Positions 1 through 12,516 of a stretch of 64,000 nt of DNA are shown piece by piece. Position numbers and translations under genes: made by a program. The number at the start of each line of letters is the position of its first letter. The stretch's first letter is position 1. The notes below the pieces were generated by a model. It worked only from the letters and a program-made list of their open reading frames with translations. It made no database searches and was not told where the DNA came from. The DNA is from Whitmania pigra (taxonomy: Eukaryota; Annelida; Clitellata; Hirudinida; Haemopidae): positions 124,001-188,000 of the forward strand of contig JAJTWR010000311.1 of assembly GCA_021613335.1 (NCBI GenBank), read 5' to 3'.

Positions 1-2367
1 TAAGGCTTTCCAGTTACATAATGGTTAAAGTTACACTTAACTTTATACTGTCTTTTCCGTTTCCAGTTACAACTTTCACGTTATCAGTTACAGTTACAGC
101 AACTGAACACAACTTTTCAATGTGACCATTTTGCAATTGTCCCTTATTTTTTTTATCAACCACGATCTACAATCTTCACAGTGTGCAAATTGAAGCTGAA
201 ACGCATATGCCTTAATGAGTAAATCTAATGCGTTTCAAAAGTTTTTAATCTAATTAAAAATAATAAATTTAATTAAAAGTAAGTAAGTTACTGTTCTATC
301 GTTGTTTTAGTCAAAAATAAAAATATTTTTATTTAAAAAAAATATTTTAAATGGTTTAATTTATAAATCAATTGGAAAATATGATTTTGTTTTCATTATT
401 TTTATTAAAAATTAGTTTGTGTATCATAAATTTGGCTAAAAACATTCAGATTTATTTAAGACTATATATAATTTCTTAAACTTTTCTCATTTATTTTTAT
501 TTCATTGGTTTTAATGCAATGTTAATGTCTATGTTTTCTAAATCAGTCTTGGATATCAGATTGGTCTTCGTAATTTACTTCTTGATTCATGGGTAATCTT
601 GCAGTAGTATTTTTGATATAGTTCATTAAATTACTTTGTTTAGACATTTTTTCAAATAAAGTTGGGTATAAAACGAATTTCATCAAGCTAATCCAACAAA
701 AGAGCGGATGCCCCTGAATAATCGAGCAATTATGATAACCTATTTTAATTCCTGAAGCATAGGCATTATTGCAGATCGAGCAATAAAAAGGTTTTAATAT
801 TTTATGATGTTTTATAAAAAAAAAATTGAAAAATATTCCGGGGGAGTTGAACCCGTTAACCCCTACCCCCTAGCTACGGCCCTGATTGCGAAGACAATAC
901 CCATTTTTATTGATGGCGATAGCACCTGCAAGAACCTGAATTAATCCATCGAATCGTTACATTTTCTTCTATGAGTAATTTTATGACTAAAGTTAATGGT
1001 TTCGATAAAGTATTTCGCTTAATATCTTCTCGAAAATCTATCTTCTCCTATCATTAGCTAGAGGTCGCCATGTTCCTGCATTTGAATAAACTGATAAGAT
1101 CCTATTCGAAAGGAATTGAACCAACTGAACCTCTTTTGGTTATAAATAAAACATTCACATATCTCAACTCTTTTCTTTTTAAAAGTTTGAATAGTAACTA
1201 AAGTGACATGGTCTTTTACTTAACTTGGCTTTTTAAAACATCCTAAAGGACAGTAAAAAACACGTCTGAGATGTGAAAGCAACTCCATTCTTTCAGGAAA
1301 TCAAGTTTTATTGCAAAATATTATTTATTATATATACAGACGTTATTAAGGTAAACACTTTATTGAGACCATTAACTCTAGTTTTAAAATTATTTAGAAG
1401 AAAGTGAATCGATTCTATTGATCAATTAATGTGATTCCTGCAGGTCATGGAAGAGAGTTATATCATTTATATATCAAAGTGCTGTCTTTTTTGCAAAAAT
1501 TGTGAATACATTTGTAATTAAGCCGGTTTGTGACTGTATTTTGCCCAACAAATCTACGAAAAAAATTCTTTTCAAACCTATTAAACTTTCGATGAAACCC
1601 TTCATGAAACTTTGGCTCCTTAGTAGTAATTGAAAAGAAATTAACTGCCTTGAAGCTGCCCAAGAATACGAATTATCAGCTAATGTCTAAGGTATTGCAT
1701 CCAACCAAAAAATAAAGCTGTCCAATCAGTTTCCTTTTATTATTTAATATTTTTAATTACACTGAACACAGCCAGTCATGCAATAAGTAAACAAATAAAT
1801 GCACAGAATTTCACTGTGACCACGTGACAACAGTTACAACGTGCATCATGTTAGACACAATTGGCCACTTTATAACTGTATAATTTAATTTAATTCATGC
1901 AATTAATAGCTGATGTGAGCAGGCTTTAAAAATGTTGGTGAGATGAAGAATGCATGCAAAAATGTTGACTGACTGTTTTCATCATTTGGCATTCAAATAA
2001 TCACTAAAGCATTAATTACACTTGCTCGCATGCAAGCAAAGGTGGAACATTTTAATGAACACATTGTTCGATCAACAATAATCAACAATAGGAACTTCAG
2101 TCAGAATGAAATTTTCAAGAAGCAATAATCACAATGCAATGGGTTCAGAATGCAAGAATAAAAAAAATTCGGCAGTGAGAATTTTTTAGAAGTAGCTTCG
2201 GGTTATAAAACTTAGTCTCCTAATTTAAAAAATCGAATCAAGAAAATGTATAGCAATAAAGTTTTTCATAAATATGTCACGTGAATGTGTACATCATATG
2301 TAAATTATTAACTCAAGTTACTTCCTTAATAAAGGCACAAGTGTTGAAATTTTGAATGAAGCAAGCT
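1..2367. other. AT-rich flank without a recognisable gene
   Basis: No exon that I can assign to a family is visible on either strand. The only longer open frame (1463-1663, minus) has no recognisable motif and lies where the 3' untranslated region or downstream flank of the minus-strand CLIP gene would be. The minus strand carries an AATAAA-type signal near 1736-1741 that could end that transcript, about 630 bases past the stop codon. The segment 838-884 looks like the end of a transposable element and is listed separately. Confidence 0.5.
838..884. repeat. Probable DNA-transposon terminal segment
   Basis: Read on the minus strand from about 884, the sequence begins CAGGGCCGTAGCTAGGGGG and continues into a G-rich, then T-rich stretch. 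This start is typical of inverted-repeat ends of non-autonomous DNA transposons. I could not place the opposite end, so the length and superfamily are unknown. Confidence 0.35.
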
Positions 2368-5300
2368 TTAAAATGTCTGTTCATCATTGCAATCTTCAGT
2401 TGAATGGCCAAATACTGAAAATAAACAAACTTAATTAGGAACATTCACAAAATCAGCTGATTTACAAAATTAGTTGAATAAATTGATGTCCAAGACAAAT
2501 TTCTCAAAGACATATTCTGCAATAAAACTTGCATCTAAACAAGAACATTTACAAAATTGAAAGTCGAATTTTATAGTTTAATTCTGATATCTCTACATAT
2601 ATTTACAATAATATTATCACAATCATATTCAATGCATTTGACCTTAGCTGAAATTGCTTAATCTAGCTGGAATTACTATCTTCCAATCGGTTATGGCACA
2701 ACTTGATGACACTAATACCAAACTAATTCTTCAACATGTCAGAAATTGTAAAAGAAATACCTTCACAAATATCACAGTAAGGCCTTTCCATATTAGGATC
2801 GCCATGATGTCTGGACGGAGGCAGACCGTCGTCATCGTTGTAGCAGTCGGACTGCTTGGGGCAATCGTCCGTGTCGTGTCGATCGAACATGTCGCAGATG
2901 TCACAAAACAGACGAGGTGCAACCTCATTGCCGGTCATAACCATCGAATCTTCTCTGGAAAATGCGCATAATTAATTACCACAAGAAGACTACAACGAAT
3001 GAAAATATAAGTTTAAAGTTTTGTTAACCTTTCATCTCTGAGACTTTGATTCATCAGAACATCAACTTGCTGTTGGAGCTTCTCATTCCTTCTCTGAATG
3101 TCCACTATGACAGAGTTCAAGAAGTCTATCTGATATTTCGAAGAAAGTTGAGATGTTACGATGGAATAAATTCAACTTTAATGAGTTTTAATGCAATAAA
3201 ATCTCACCTGTGCAACTAAGTCTGTATTTTTTTCAAGACCATTGATGTCACTGATGCTTTCAGCTTTAGAGAAAAAAACAAAATGAAAAGACAGCTCATC
3301 AAAGATCAATAAAAATTCAACTGAAACCTTTAATGCTCCCCTGGCCTTCATGTTTTAGAGAAATTATTTCTGATTCTAATCTCTGCTTCTCTGAATCGTG
3401 TCGTTTCTTGTCAGATTCAAACTGGAATTTATTTAATTTTTATAAGAATAATAAAAAATTTATTTAATGTTTCTAAGAATAATAACAAACAAAAGAGACC
3501 AATGAAAGTAATGAAACATGCACAAGTCCTTGCATTAACTTTGCATTTTGAATGTCAGAAAGATGCAAATAAATTATTATTACAGCATTAAAATTAATAA
3601 AGTGTTGTTAATATTATTGTAACATTAAAATTAATATAGCATCTAATCTGACCCATCAATACTACAGTTTCTACAAATATTAAAATATCTTTGCAGCTAG
3701 GAAGCCAAAAGATTTTATGAACATACAAATGCAATTTTTGATGGTAATTTACTGGTATTAAACTTTAAGTTACTGAATGACAAATTACAAAATTGTAATG
3801 CACGGCATTGTTTGTGCAGAGTATCCATTGGATGTGGCTGCAATGTGAAGCAGTAGCCTTGAATATCATAAGAAGTGATCAAAACACAACATCAGAAATG
3901 AATAAATTTGAACCTCCAACTGCTTTGCATTAAAATCGTCTGCTGCTTTCTTAAATGATTTTTTCAAAGCATCACATTCCTCGTTCAAATTCTGAATCCT
4001 TTGACTCATTTTGTTTACTTCAAATTGGTGGCTTAAAAACAAATGAAAATGTTAATAAAATGGTTAAACATCTATTAATAATCACATTAACAGATTATTA
4101 ATCCTTACGCGGATGTTGAGCGATTGTGCTCATTCTTCACTTTTGCAAGCTCCTCAGACATCTGCAGCATAAAAGAGCGGAACAAATTGAATGTTTTAGA
4201 CATTAATTAGGAGAGGCTTCCTTAATTAAAATTAATATCTAAAATTTAATAAAACTCTCAGTAAACATTAAAAAGTTAGAACACCATTAAACAAAACATT
4301 AAACATGGATTTGAAATTATGAAGATGAAAGAAATACAATATCAAAATTTAATTAAATGATGAGATTTATGAGAACTTATCACCTGATCTTGCAGAGAAG
4401 TTAACGTTTCTTTCAGTTCTTTACTCTCCTTGCTCACTTCACGAAATTCAAGCTTCAATCTTTCATTCACTGTCTTCAATTCAACAATTTCTTTCTCCTG
4501 CTAAAGGAAAAAAATTTATTGTATATATAAAAAATATAGAAGAAATTACTTATTACATAATACATCATAATATAAAGACAAAAACTTCCAAATATCTCCA
4601 TGTGGCAACCAAACATTTAAGCCGCAGAAGGATTTATGGAGGATTTAAAAGCATTTTAAAAACAAGGTTATTGAACAAAAAATAAGGGTACCTGATCCTG
4701 TGACAATTCCTTGTGCAAACTTTCCTCAAGTTTTGTCTTCAAGCAATTAATTTCATTTTCTGCCTCCTTCAACTTGACACCAATTTCATCTCGCTCCTTT
4801 TTCATAAGTGATTCTGATGTCTCGACTTGTCTTAACTTTGCATTAGATTCCTCGAGAACCATTAACTCATGTTTCTGATTGTTTGTTTCTTCAATCAACT
4901 TTTCAAGCTCAATTTTTACTATGCTGAGATCCCCTGACAACGAATCAATCTTCTTATTTGATTCGTCCAAATTGGTTCTCAGTGAGAACAATTCCGTGTC
5001 TTTTTCCTTCATTGACAACATCATAGATTCCGCAGCTTGTCCTGCTTGCTCCTTAAAGGCTTTAAGATCTTGTTCTAAAGAAATCTTGTCTTCCTTTGCC
5101 TTTTCCAACTTCTCAGAAATGGCAGTTGCACCACTTTTAGTCGAGTGAAGTTCATCTCTGACATTGTTGAGCATTTCCGACAAGGACTTGTTCTCATTCT
5201 CTAACTTTTCCTTCAATTCAACTCCCTGTAGGAGCTTCTTCTTCAATTCCTCAATTTCCTTGCACTTATCCTTGACAATGGTTTCACTTTCTTTAAGTCT

Positions 5301-8300
5301 TTCTTCTTTCAGAGATTCATTCTCTTTCTTCAGCTCTTCAACGGACTTGTTGAGCTCGTCGACTTTTACGACGTGAGCAGCAGACTCATCGGATGCAGAA
5401 GACAATTCAACTTTCAATGAATCCATGTCTGCAAGCAAATTGTTTTTACTTTCATTCAACTTCGCAACTTCAACCTCAAGAGACTCCTTTGCTTGGATTT
5501 CAAGTTCCGACTTCCGATCGGTTTCCTCAACGTAAGCCTCGTGCTTTAAAGCCATAAACTGTAATTCCTCTTTCAGTTTTACTGATTCTGATTCAAAGCT
5601 TAGTCGGTCACTTTCCAAAATATTGAACTTTGACAGGAAAGACTTTCTTTCTTCTTCGAATTCTGCGCTGAGTTTTTTCAACTCGTCGACTTCTGCTTGA
5701 AAACCAGTCTTCACCTTCTTTAGTTCTTCATCTTTGCCAATCAACTGTTCTTCCAAGAACTTCATTCTGACTTCAACCTCAGACAACAACTTTTTTGCTT
5801 CCTGCTGATCAATCTCATGCTTCTTCTTGATGTCATCGCATTCAAACTTGAGGGTAACGATTTCGTGCTCTGCAGATTCCTTCTTTGCCATAATATCTCG
5901 AATGACGTTCGTCCTTTCAACGTCGTCATCCTGCTTCGATGCCAGTTCCACTTTTAACATGTCTCTTTCGCTCCGAAGGTCCACGAGGGACTTCTGCATC
6001 TGTTCGATATTGCTTTTAAGTCCCTCCATTTGTTTCTCTATGAGAATCTTCTTTTCTCCATGTTTCTTGTCTTTCTCTTCGAATTCCTTTATGAGAACAG
6101 AGTGAATCTCACCATCAGAAATGACCTTAGTTTTGATTGATTCCAACTCAACAAACAAGCAACCCTTTTCTTCTTCACATTGTTTCAACTTCTGCTGCAA
6201 TTCCGACTCTAACCGTGTTCTATGATCCTCAGAACCCTTAAATTTGGTTTCAATTATTTTCATCTCTTCCTCCAACTTCATCCTCTCAGCTTCAGCATCC
6301 TTCGCTGCCGACAACTGACATTTTGTGTCGTCACATTCCTTCTTGAGATCCTCTATTAACCTTTCTAAACATTTTTTCTCTGCTTCGAGGTCTTCTTTAA
6401 TTTTCTTCCAGTTATTTTCTTCATTCTGGAATGATCAAGATGATTTTTCAAAAATTATGTAATAAATACAAAAATAAATTAGCAACATCTACATTTTTAT
6501 TAGCTAAAACCTCTTCAAATGATCGACATTTGATTTCCAAGTCTTCAATGACCTTGCTCTTTTCAATCTCAAACCTTCCTTTTGCTGCTTCTATATCATC
6601 CAATTTCATTTTCAAATCACCAACTTCTTTTAGAGCTTCAGACAGAGATTCTTTGGCTTTGAATAATTCAGCTTTCTAGAAATTTCAACGACTTGACGAT
6701 GACATCTGACATCAAAGCAAAAAAATAAAAGCATGACAGACCAACTCGACGTCTTCATCTTTCTTTTCGCTGTTCAACAGGTCGGTTTCGAGTTGTTGTA
6801 TGGTATCAATCTTGCTAATCAATTCATTCTTCACTATGGCAACCTATAAATTTTGATGAAGTGATTATTGAACAAGTTGACAGTATTGTAAGCCTTATAA
6901 TTGATGCATGAACATTAGAGTTATCTAATAAAGAGACATAAAGCATCAAAACCTCATTAATGAGTTCCTCATTATCTCGTTTCAATTTCTTCAATTCTTC
7001 GTCACCTTTCTCCAGCCTTTCATTGAGTTGCTCATTTGAGGATTTCTCAGAGTTCAATTCTTCAATTAATTTCAGTCTTTCTTCGAGATGCTTCTTCTCA
7101 GAATCATTGGACCCATCCTTTTGTTCTTCCTACAATTTATTACTATTTATTTAATTGATTGCTAAGTTTAGCCACATTGATTAATATGAGAATTAAGACA
7201 AAATACATTTGTTAGATTCAAGACACTGGTGCATCGTTGTATTTAGCAGCACAGAGAATCTTGCTTGATTTATGAAAAAATGATTTTGAAACAACACTTT
7301 TAGCAACCTTCAACAAATTCAACTCCAGTTCTAGTTGATTAGCTCTCTTCATTTGTTCTTCAAGTCGCCTGCTTACTTCTTCCAACTTCTCATTTCCTTT
7401 TCTTCTTTCACTCTTCATAAATATTTCAAGGTAAACAACTGAAATTCTAAACAAACAGAAAACAAATACTTAAATCTGACCAAACCTCCAAATCCACTTT
7501 GTCAATGGATGCCTCTTCCATGGTGAATTGAAGATCTTCAACCTTCCTATCATAGAATCAGGAAAACAAATCCATAATTCTTATTAAGTTATAAACAAAT
7601 AAATAAATGCAGATGCTCATGATGAACGTCCAGGAGCCATACCAGTCCAGATTGTCTGGGACTCAAATTTTATGACCATAAGAATTAATTTAAATTCTAC
7701 ACCGAAATATCCTTAACAACATCATTAATCACTAACCAAATATATCATTTTAAGAATTACAAATCTATTAAGCAATACAAAGCCACTACAAATGATTGAA
7801 TAAATACATCGTCATTTGTACCTCCTTTCCTCCTCCAACTGACTATTCAATTCCACATTCTTCTCTTCCATCTTCTTCATAGTCTCTTTCACCTCTTCCA
7901 ACTCCTGCAAAATGTTCTCCGACGACAACTTCATCTGCAGCATTTCTTTCTCCATCTTTGAAAAAAAGCAATTTTAATTTTGGTCTTATTTAAGAAAGCT
8001 ATAAAAGACTGCAATCCTTTCTGATCAAAACGACATCTGACCTCCTCCATTCTGGTTTCAGATCTTGCAATCTCAGATCTCTCAAAATCCCTCTCAGCCA
8101 AAAGTTGTTCGACATGCTCCTCCTTTTCCTTTAGAGCTTTCTATAAAATTCAACGGATCATGAGTCAGAATCTAAGATGCTTCTCTGTATTTGTTAGATT
8201 ACTAAATGGTCAAACTTGATGGTCAGAAAATTTGATGAACATTTGGTCAAGATACTCAATTTTCATATGTTAATTATTTTGTTTTGACATCAACAACTAA

Positions 8301-10460
8301 TCAAAAAAATAGAAATAGCTAATAGGCTTAATATTTATTTATTTATTTATTTGATTATAGTCCGTTGCATAACTGAGATGATTTGGACTTAAGCTTAATT
8401 ATGTTTGGACATAATAGGCTTAATAAATAGTTAATAACATTTATAACATTCCTATACAAATCCTTTTAAAAATATTTATGAGCTTTGAATTGGTGGATTT
8501 TATTTATAATTTGATATAAATGAATGATTTAATGCAAAATAAACCTCTAAAGCTGACGTATTCACATTAGTTCCCGATGATGACGTCGAAGATGCTTTAG
8601 GTTTAACCTAAATAAATGTCACCGTTGAGTCAATGCTGTCGACCCATTGAAATGCGGTAAATTAATTAGCTTAACAACTTTTTGTTTATTATCTAATTAC
8701 ATAATTCACTAAACTATCACTTAAATTGTAAATACTTGTCATCAACATGCCTGGTTGGCGAAGGACATGACTCCGAGTCTTACTCTTCCACTCCTCGACG
8801 CACTCGACTGAACCGAACCCAAAGAGCTCACGGATTCTTGGCTACCGGTTCTCGTCAAATTTGTGTGTTTGCCCTTTGATGATAACGACGACGACGCCAA
8901 AGATACCTTCGCCAGAGGTGCAAAGAGTCCAAACTGAGGAGGACATTTAAAATATCTTTTGCCCTCCACCGACCCGTCGTTCTTCCCCAGTGGTTCGTCC
9001 AATTCCACGCCGGCCCATTCCCCCTTGGCAAAGAGAGTCGACCCGATGAACTTCAAAGTGCCTTGTTTCGAACCCCCTACCACCACTCGGTCGCCGATCT
9101 TCATGGTCGCTTCCGACGTCAGAAACTGGTTGATGCTCAGATTGGATCCGTGGTTCGACCGAGGCAACCTCGATATTCCACTGCATAGGGGCTTCTTTAA
9201 CATTTTAATTAACATTCTCTTAGATGATCAACCATTTCATTCAAAATATTGAACCAAAAACGCACTTGTATGGAAGGTTTCTCAATTCCTGAAGGTTTGA
9301 CTGATTCCTCGATTTTTGATTCGGCAGTCGATGTCGTGTCAATTTTCATTTCAGTTTGTTTAAAAGACTCATCAGCTGCATCATAAATATTGATCAACAT
9401 CACCAACAACAAATTGAGCAAATGCATGGAAAATTTTATCAGTTCATTCCAAAGTTGTTTTATTTAGTATACATCCAATGTTAGTTTAATTACTTATTGA
9501 AGTTATCTCGTCTTATTGTCGATTTGTGTACTTTAAAATACCACACAAAATACAAAATACATCAAACAATTCAATATTTAAAATATTTCCAAAATCATTC
9601 CTATGTTGCAGACCTATGTATAAACTAAGCTCAGGAAGAACTTGTAGAAAGAAGATATGAAAACGAATGAACAAAAGAGGCCAACCAGACCTTTAGGATT
9701 GTCAACAGGTGTTGAAGCATTGGAGCAGAATCCAGAACTTCCCTTGTCATCTGCTAAGTTAACATCTAAATTGTCCGGAAGTTTGGATGCACTTGGTGGT
9801 GTCAAATCTTTTTCTGAGGTTTTATTGACATCCAAGTTTAGATGAGTGGTCAACTTGGAGGCCTTTGAAAAAACTCCTCTTAAGGGCTCGCAAGTGAAGT
9901 ACCTCACTCCTGCAACACTTCCATCATTCTTTCCCTCAGGAGTATCCAAGTGAACCCCTACCCACTCCCCTGGCGCAAATTTTGTCTCTCCGACAAAAGC
10001 AACTACACCTTGTTTTAAACCATTGACCCAAACCACATCACCAATTTTAAATGACATATCCTCAGGGGTTTCTGTAAAAATGAATAAATCTGTTATCTGT
10101 TTAAGACAAATTGAAGAATGCATGCTTGAACTAAACTGGTAATAGTGGATGTTTTCTTCAGCAAATTTGAAGCATATTGATCAGCAATGCCGGGAGCTAA
10201 AGAGACTTTGCTTTTGGAAGAAGTACCTGAGAAAATTTAAAAAACGGGTAAAATAAATAATAAATGCTAACCAATAAATGACAAATACATGTCCAACGGT
10301 TTGACTAACCTGGGCCTGGTATTCCTGAGTACGGCTTAGCAACAACAGAAGGTATACTGGAGCTGGTTTTACCAATAGTGGAGCCTGCAGTTGGCTTGGT
10401 CAATTTACTCACAGAAGGAGTTTTTATTAGTGATGCATTATTAGACCTCGTCTGACTCAT
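2368..10460 (-). CDS. CLIP1: CLIP-170/restin-like microtubule plus-end tracking protein
   Basis: Cytoplasmic linker protein that binds growing microtubule ends and links them to cargo or the cortex. Start ATG at 10460 (MSQTRSNN...). Supported exons: 10310-10460, 10137-10226, 9691-10071 (CAP-Gly 1), 9266-9375, 8751-9194 (CAP-Gly 2), 8545-8607, 8042-8140, 7822-7955, then about ten coiled-coil exons including one of about 1.7 kb (4692-6426). The 3' end has an exon near 3034-3140 encoding the family block [13 protein letters not shown], zinc knuckle 1 at 2761-2954 and zinc knuckle 2 across 2761/2414. Both CAP-Gly domains contain GKNDGSV, and the knuckles read [15 protein letters not shown] and [14 protein letters not shown]. 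The stop at 2368-2370 leaves a DEQTF tail like the acidic-aromatic end of vertebrate CLIP-170. I estimate about 1,500 residues. The intron after CAP-Gly 2 needs a GC donor. Middle exon borders are approximate. Confidence 0.93.
8334..8411 (-). repeat. Short retroposon copy flanked by a 14-bp direct repeat
   Basis: This lies in a CLIP1 intron. On the minus strand it contains the shared core (AAGTCCAAATCATCTCAG, then a cytosine/adenine-rich link and GGACTATAATCAAATAAA) and ends in an (AAATA)n tail. It is bounded by TAATAGGCTTAATA at 8320-8333 and again at 8412-8425, a perfect 14-bp direct repeat that reads as a target-site duplication. Related copies are at about 14446, 25409, 46229 and 60462. 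Confidence 0.75.
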
Positions 10461-10757
10461 ATTTGATATTTATGTACTTGAGTTTTAAACTAACAAGTTT
10501 ACTATTATTAACCTACTTTAAATTCTCCTAAGAAATATCGGTATCCCACAACCGTGTCACGAAAGTTCTACCCACCACAACATAAACATCAACATTACAC
10601 ATAATTTTGCGTCGCAAATATTCAGAATATGTAGATTTAAGTTAAAACATTTGTTTAAAGTTAATTTATTTAAATATATATTAATTAATTAAAATTGAAT
10701 AAACACATTTTACAATTATTTTAACATTTTGACACCAAAACTTTTATAGTGGTTAAG

Positions 10758-10830
10758 TTCAGGGTTGCCAGTGAGATTTTTGAAAAAAGCCTAGATCGCT
10801 CGACAAAAATAACCCAAAAAACGCCCAGAT
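10758..10830 (+). repeat. Possible hAT-like transposon end
   Basis: The segment starts CAGGGTTGCCAG, a start often seen at the ends of hAT-type elements, and lies between the CLIP1 start and the next plus-strand gene. No matching inverted end or target duplication was found, so this is only a resemblance. Confidence 0.25.
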
Positions 10831-10944
10831 ATTAAATCAGCTTTTATTGTTCATTACTATCATTTTTAATTACTATTCATGTTATTATATATAGCCATGG
10901 GTTCCCAATTAAATAAAGAACAAATTATTAATGAAACAAGTCAA

Positions 10945-11130
10945 ACACAACTTAATTTTAATTCAAAAGTTCAACAGAGTCAATGTCAAAAATCGCATCA
11001 TCATAAATATCAAAATTAAATAAAGATTAGATCAATAATGAAATAAATCAAATTTAATTTCATTTTAATACAAAATTCTACAGAGTCAGTATTGGAAACT
11101 ACATCATCACAATTAGCAAAATTTAATTTG
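10945..11130 (+). repeat. Diverged tandem duplication of about 110 bp
   Basis: Two stretches, about 10950-11025 and 11060-11130, share the order TTAATTTxAATxxAAAxTTC, ACAGAGTCA, CATCATCA and AAAATT with scattered differences. The first copy contains a 41-codon open frame starting at an ATG near 10893 (MGSQLNKEQ...). The second leads directly into the open frame 11092-11406. This may be an exon or promoter duplication at the 5' end of the unidentified plus-strand gene. Confidence 0.5.
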
Positions 11131-11406
11131 AGTCTGGGATGTTATGTTTCCTATTGTTGTCATATCTCTGCCAACAAGGTCCTTGCGTTACATCACCAAT
11201 CAACCAAAGAAATGAACTTGGAACAACATCCATCTCTGGCAAAAATCTTGTGTAAAATAATCTTGGAGAATATATATGGAAACTATTCTAACCTGACATT
11301 CGCTATTCAAATTCTGCACAAGTTCTTCATGTCGGCAAAAAATGAAAACGAAAAACTTACACGCATAAAAGATTTCTTCGAAGGCTCCAGAACGCGAGAT
11401 TTATAG
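11092..11406 (+). CDS. Possible 5' coding segment of an unidentified gene
   Basis: A 104-codon open frame with a helical, leucine/isoleucine-rich stretch (KILCKIILENIYGNY) and a charged end (KNENEKLTRIKDFFEG). I recognise no family. It lies just upstream of, and on the same strand as, the exon chain 11517-12516, so it could be the amino-terminal part of that gene. However, no donor joins it in frame to the exon at 11517, so the link is unproven. It starts inside the duplicated segment described at 10945-11130. Confidence 0.4.
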   Translation: METTSSQLAKFNLSLGCYVSYCCHISANKVLALHHQSTKEMNLEQHPSLAKILCKIILENIYGNYSNLTFAIQILHKFFMSAKNENEKLTRIKDFFEGSRTRDL

Positions 11407-11516
11407 TACTGGCTCACGGATGTTAAACGATACACATTATTACTGATCGTAATATATAACTTTTTTTCAATTGTAATATCATTCGAATGTAATGATAACG
11501 ATAGATTTAAATTTAG

Positions 11517-12516
11517 GATGGTCCCTGGGATGATGACAAATTGAGGCGAATCGATAATTATTATGGATATCAAATTGAACCATACCTGAGCGATACCACT
11601 TCCTCTAACAACGTGATTGATGACAGAAGTTCGAACAATCTTCAAATGAACGAAGGAGCGGTTATTGGAATAGAGGATTGTGTTATGGAGAAGCACTTAT
11701 TGTATGATCTCATCATAAAGTCTTTACAAGTGTGGACGATTTTACATAATATCTTATTAAGGCAACGAAAATTTGATCCGGTTAGTTGTTACTTTTGGTA
11801 AATTATGCATTATCACTTTGGTGTGATCAATTTCGTTAAACCTTAAAAGATTATCATTATTAATTTCAATCCAGAAGTGCGAATTAGTAGTATTTATTTA
11901 TTTGTTATTTTGGTTTAATTTCTTTCCGACTTTGTAAAAGCTAATTTCAAATATAAAGATTTCTTCACCAATTTCACTTCTCATTCAAAGGCAAACAATA
12001 TCGACGTTAACATGATTTTCAAGCATGAGGTATTTGGTCGAACTGTAGATATTCTCGACAATGCATTAAAAAATCCTTCAAATCGGGGTAAATTGTGGAT
12101 TCTTGAGACCTTTCTGAAAAATTGGTTGGTATCCAAGTCATTACTGATTTAAAAATTTGAAATTGTTGGTAAAGTTATTTGAATTTATTATTTGCAGTCC
12201 TTTTATGTTTCAAATTTTTGATAAACATAACATGGGGGGAGCATTCATAAAGATGATCAAAGGAGAAGAAATAAGTGAAGTAATCATTAAAAACTGAAAA
12301 CTAATAATAGCAAACCATATCTCATAATACCTCTATGTCCATCGATGTTCTATAAATTAAATTGTGGATATTTAACAATCTTAACGATATAATATCAGAA
12401 TTAACATTTATACGTTTGAGATTAAATATTTAATTTTATTAACTCACCAGGTAACTGAAGAAAGGCTATTTTTCTTCATACAAAGTTTAAATGAAGGGGA
12501 TATAATCGATTTGTAA
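11517..12516 (+). CDS. Unidentified multi-exon gene, carboxy-terminal exons
   Basis: Four exons join in frame with good GT-AG borders: 11517-11780, 11991-12124, 12198-12279 and 12451-12516, ending in TAA at 12514-12516. They encode about 181 residues. The first is polar (WDDDKLRRIDNYYGYQ, then a serine/asparagine-rich stretch). The later ones look alpha-helical (FGRTVDILDNALKN, LWILETFLKNCPFMFQIF, ERLFFFIQSLNEGD). The protein could be a HEAT-like or other helical scaffold, but I do not recognise the family and see no catalytic motif. It is transcribed away from the CLIP1 start, about 0.4-1 kb off, so the two may share a promoter region. The upstream exons are unresolved. Confidence 0.65.

Noticed and set aside
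838..884. tRNA gene suggested by GAGTTGAACCC
   Set aside because: No cloverleaf, A box or acceptor stem can be formed; the sequence fits a transposon end better.
2731..2971. Frames overlapping the CLIP1 zinc-knuckle exon in other phases
   Set aside because: The 2723-2944 minus frame spells both CCHC knuckles and joins in frame to the next exon; the others do not.
4879..6105. Long plus-strand frames across the CLIP1 coiled-coil exon
   Set aside because: They are serine/phenylalanine-rich mirror images of the glutamate/lysine-rich coiled coil on the minus strand and show no motif or splice context.
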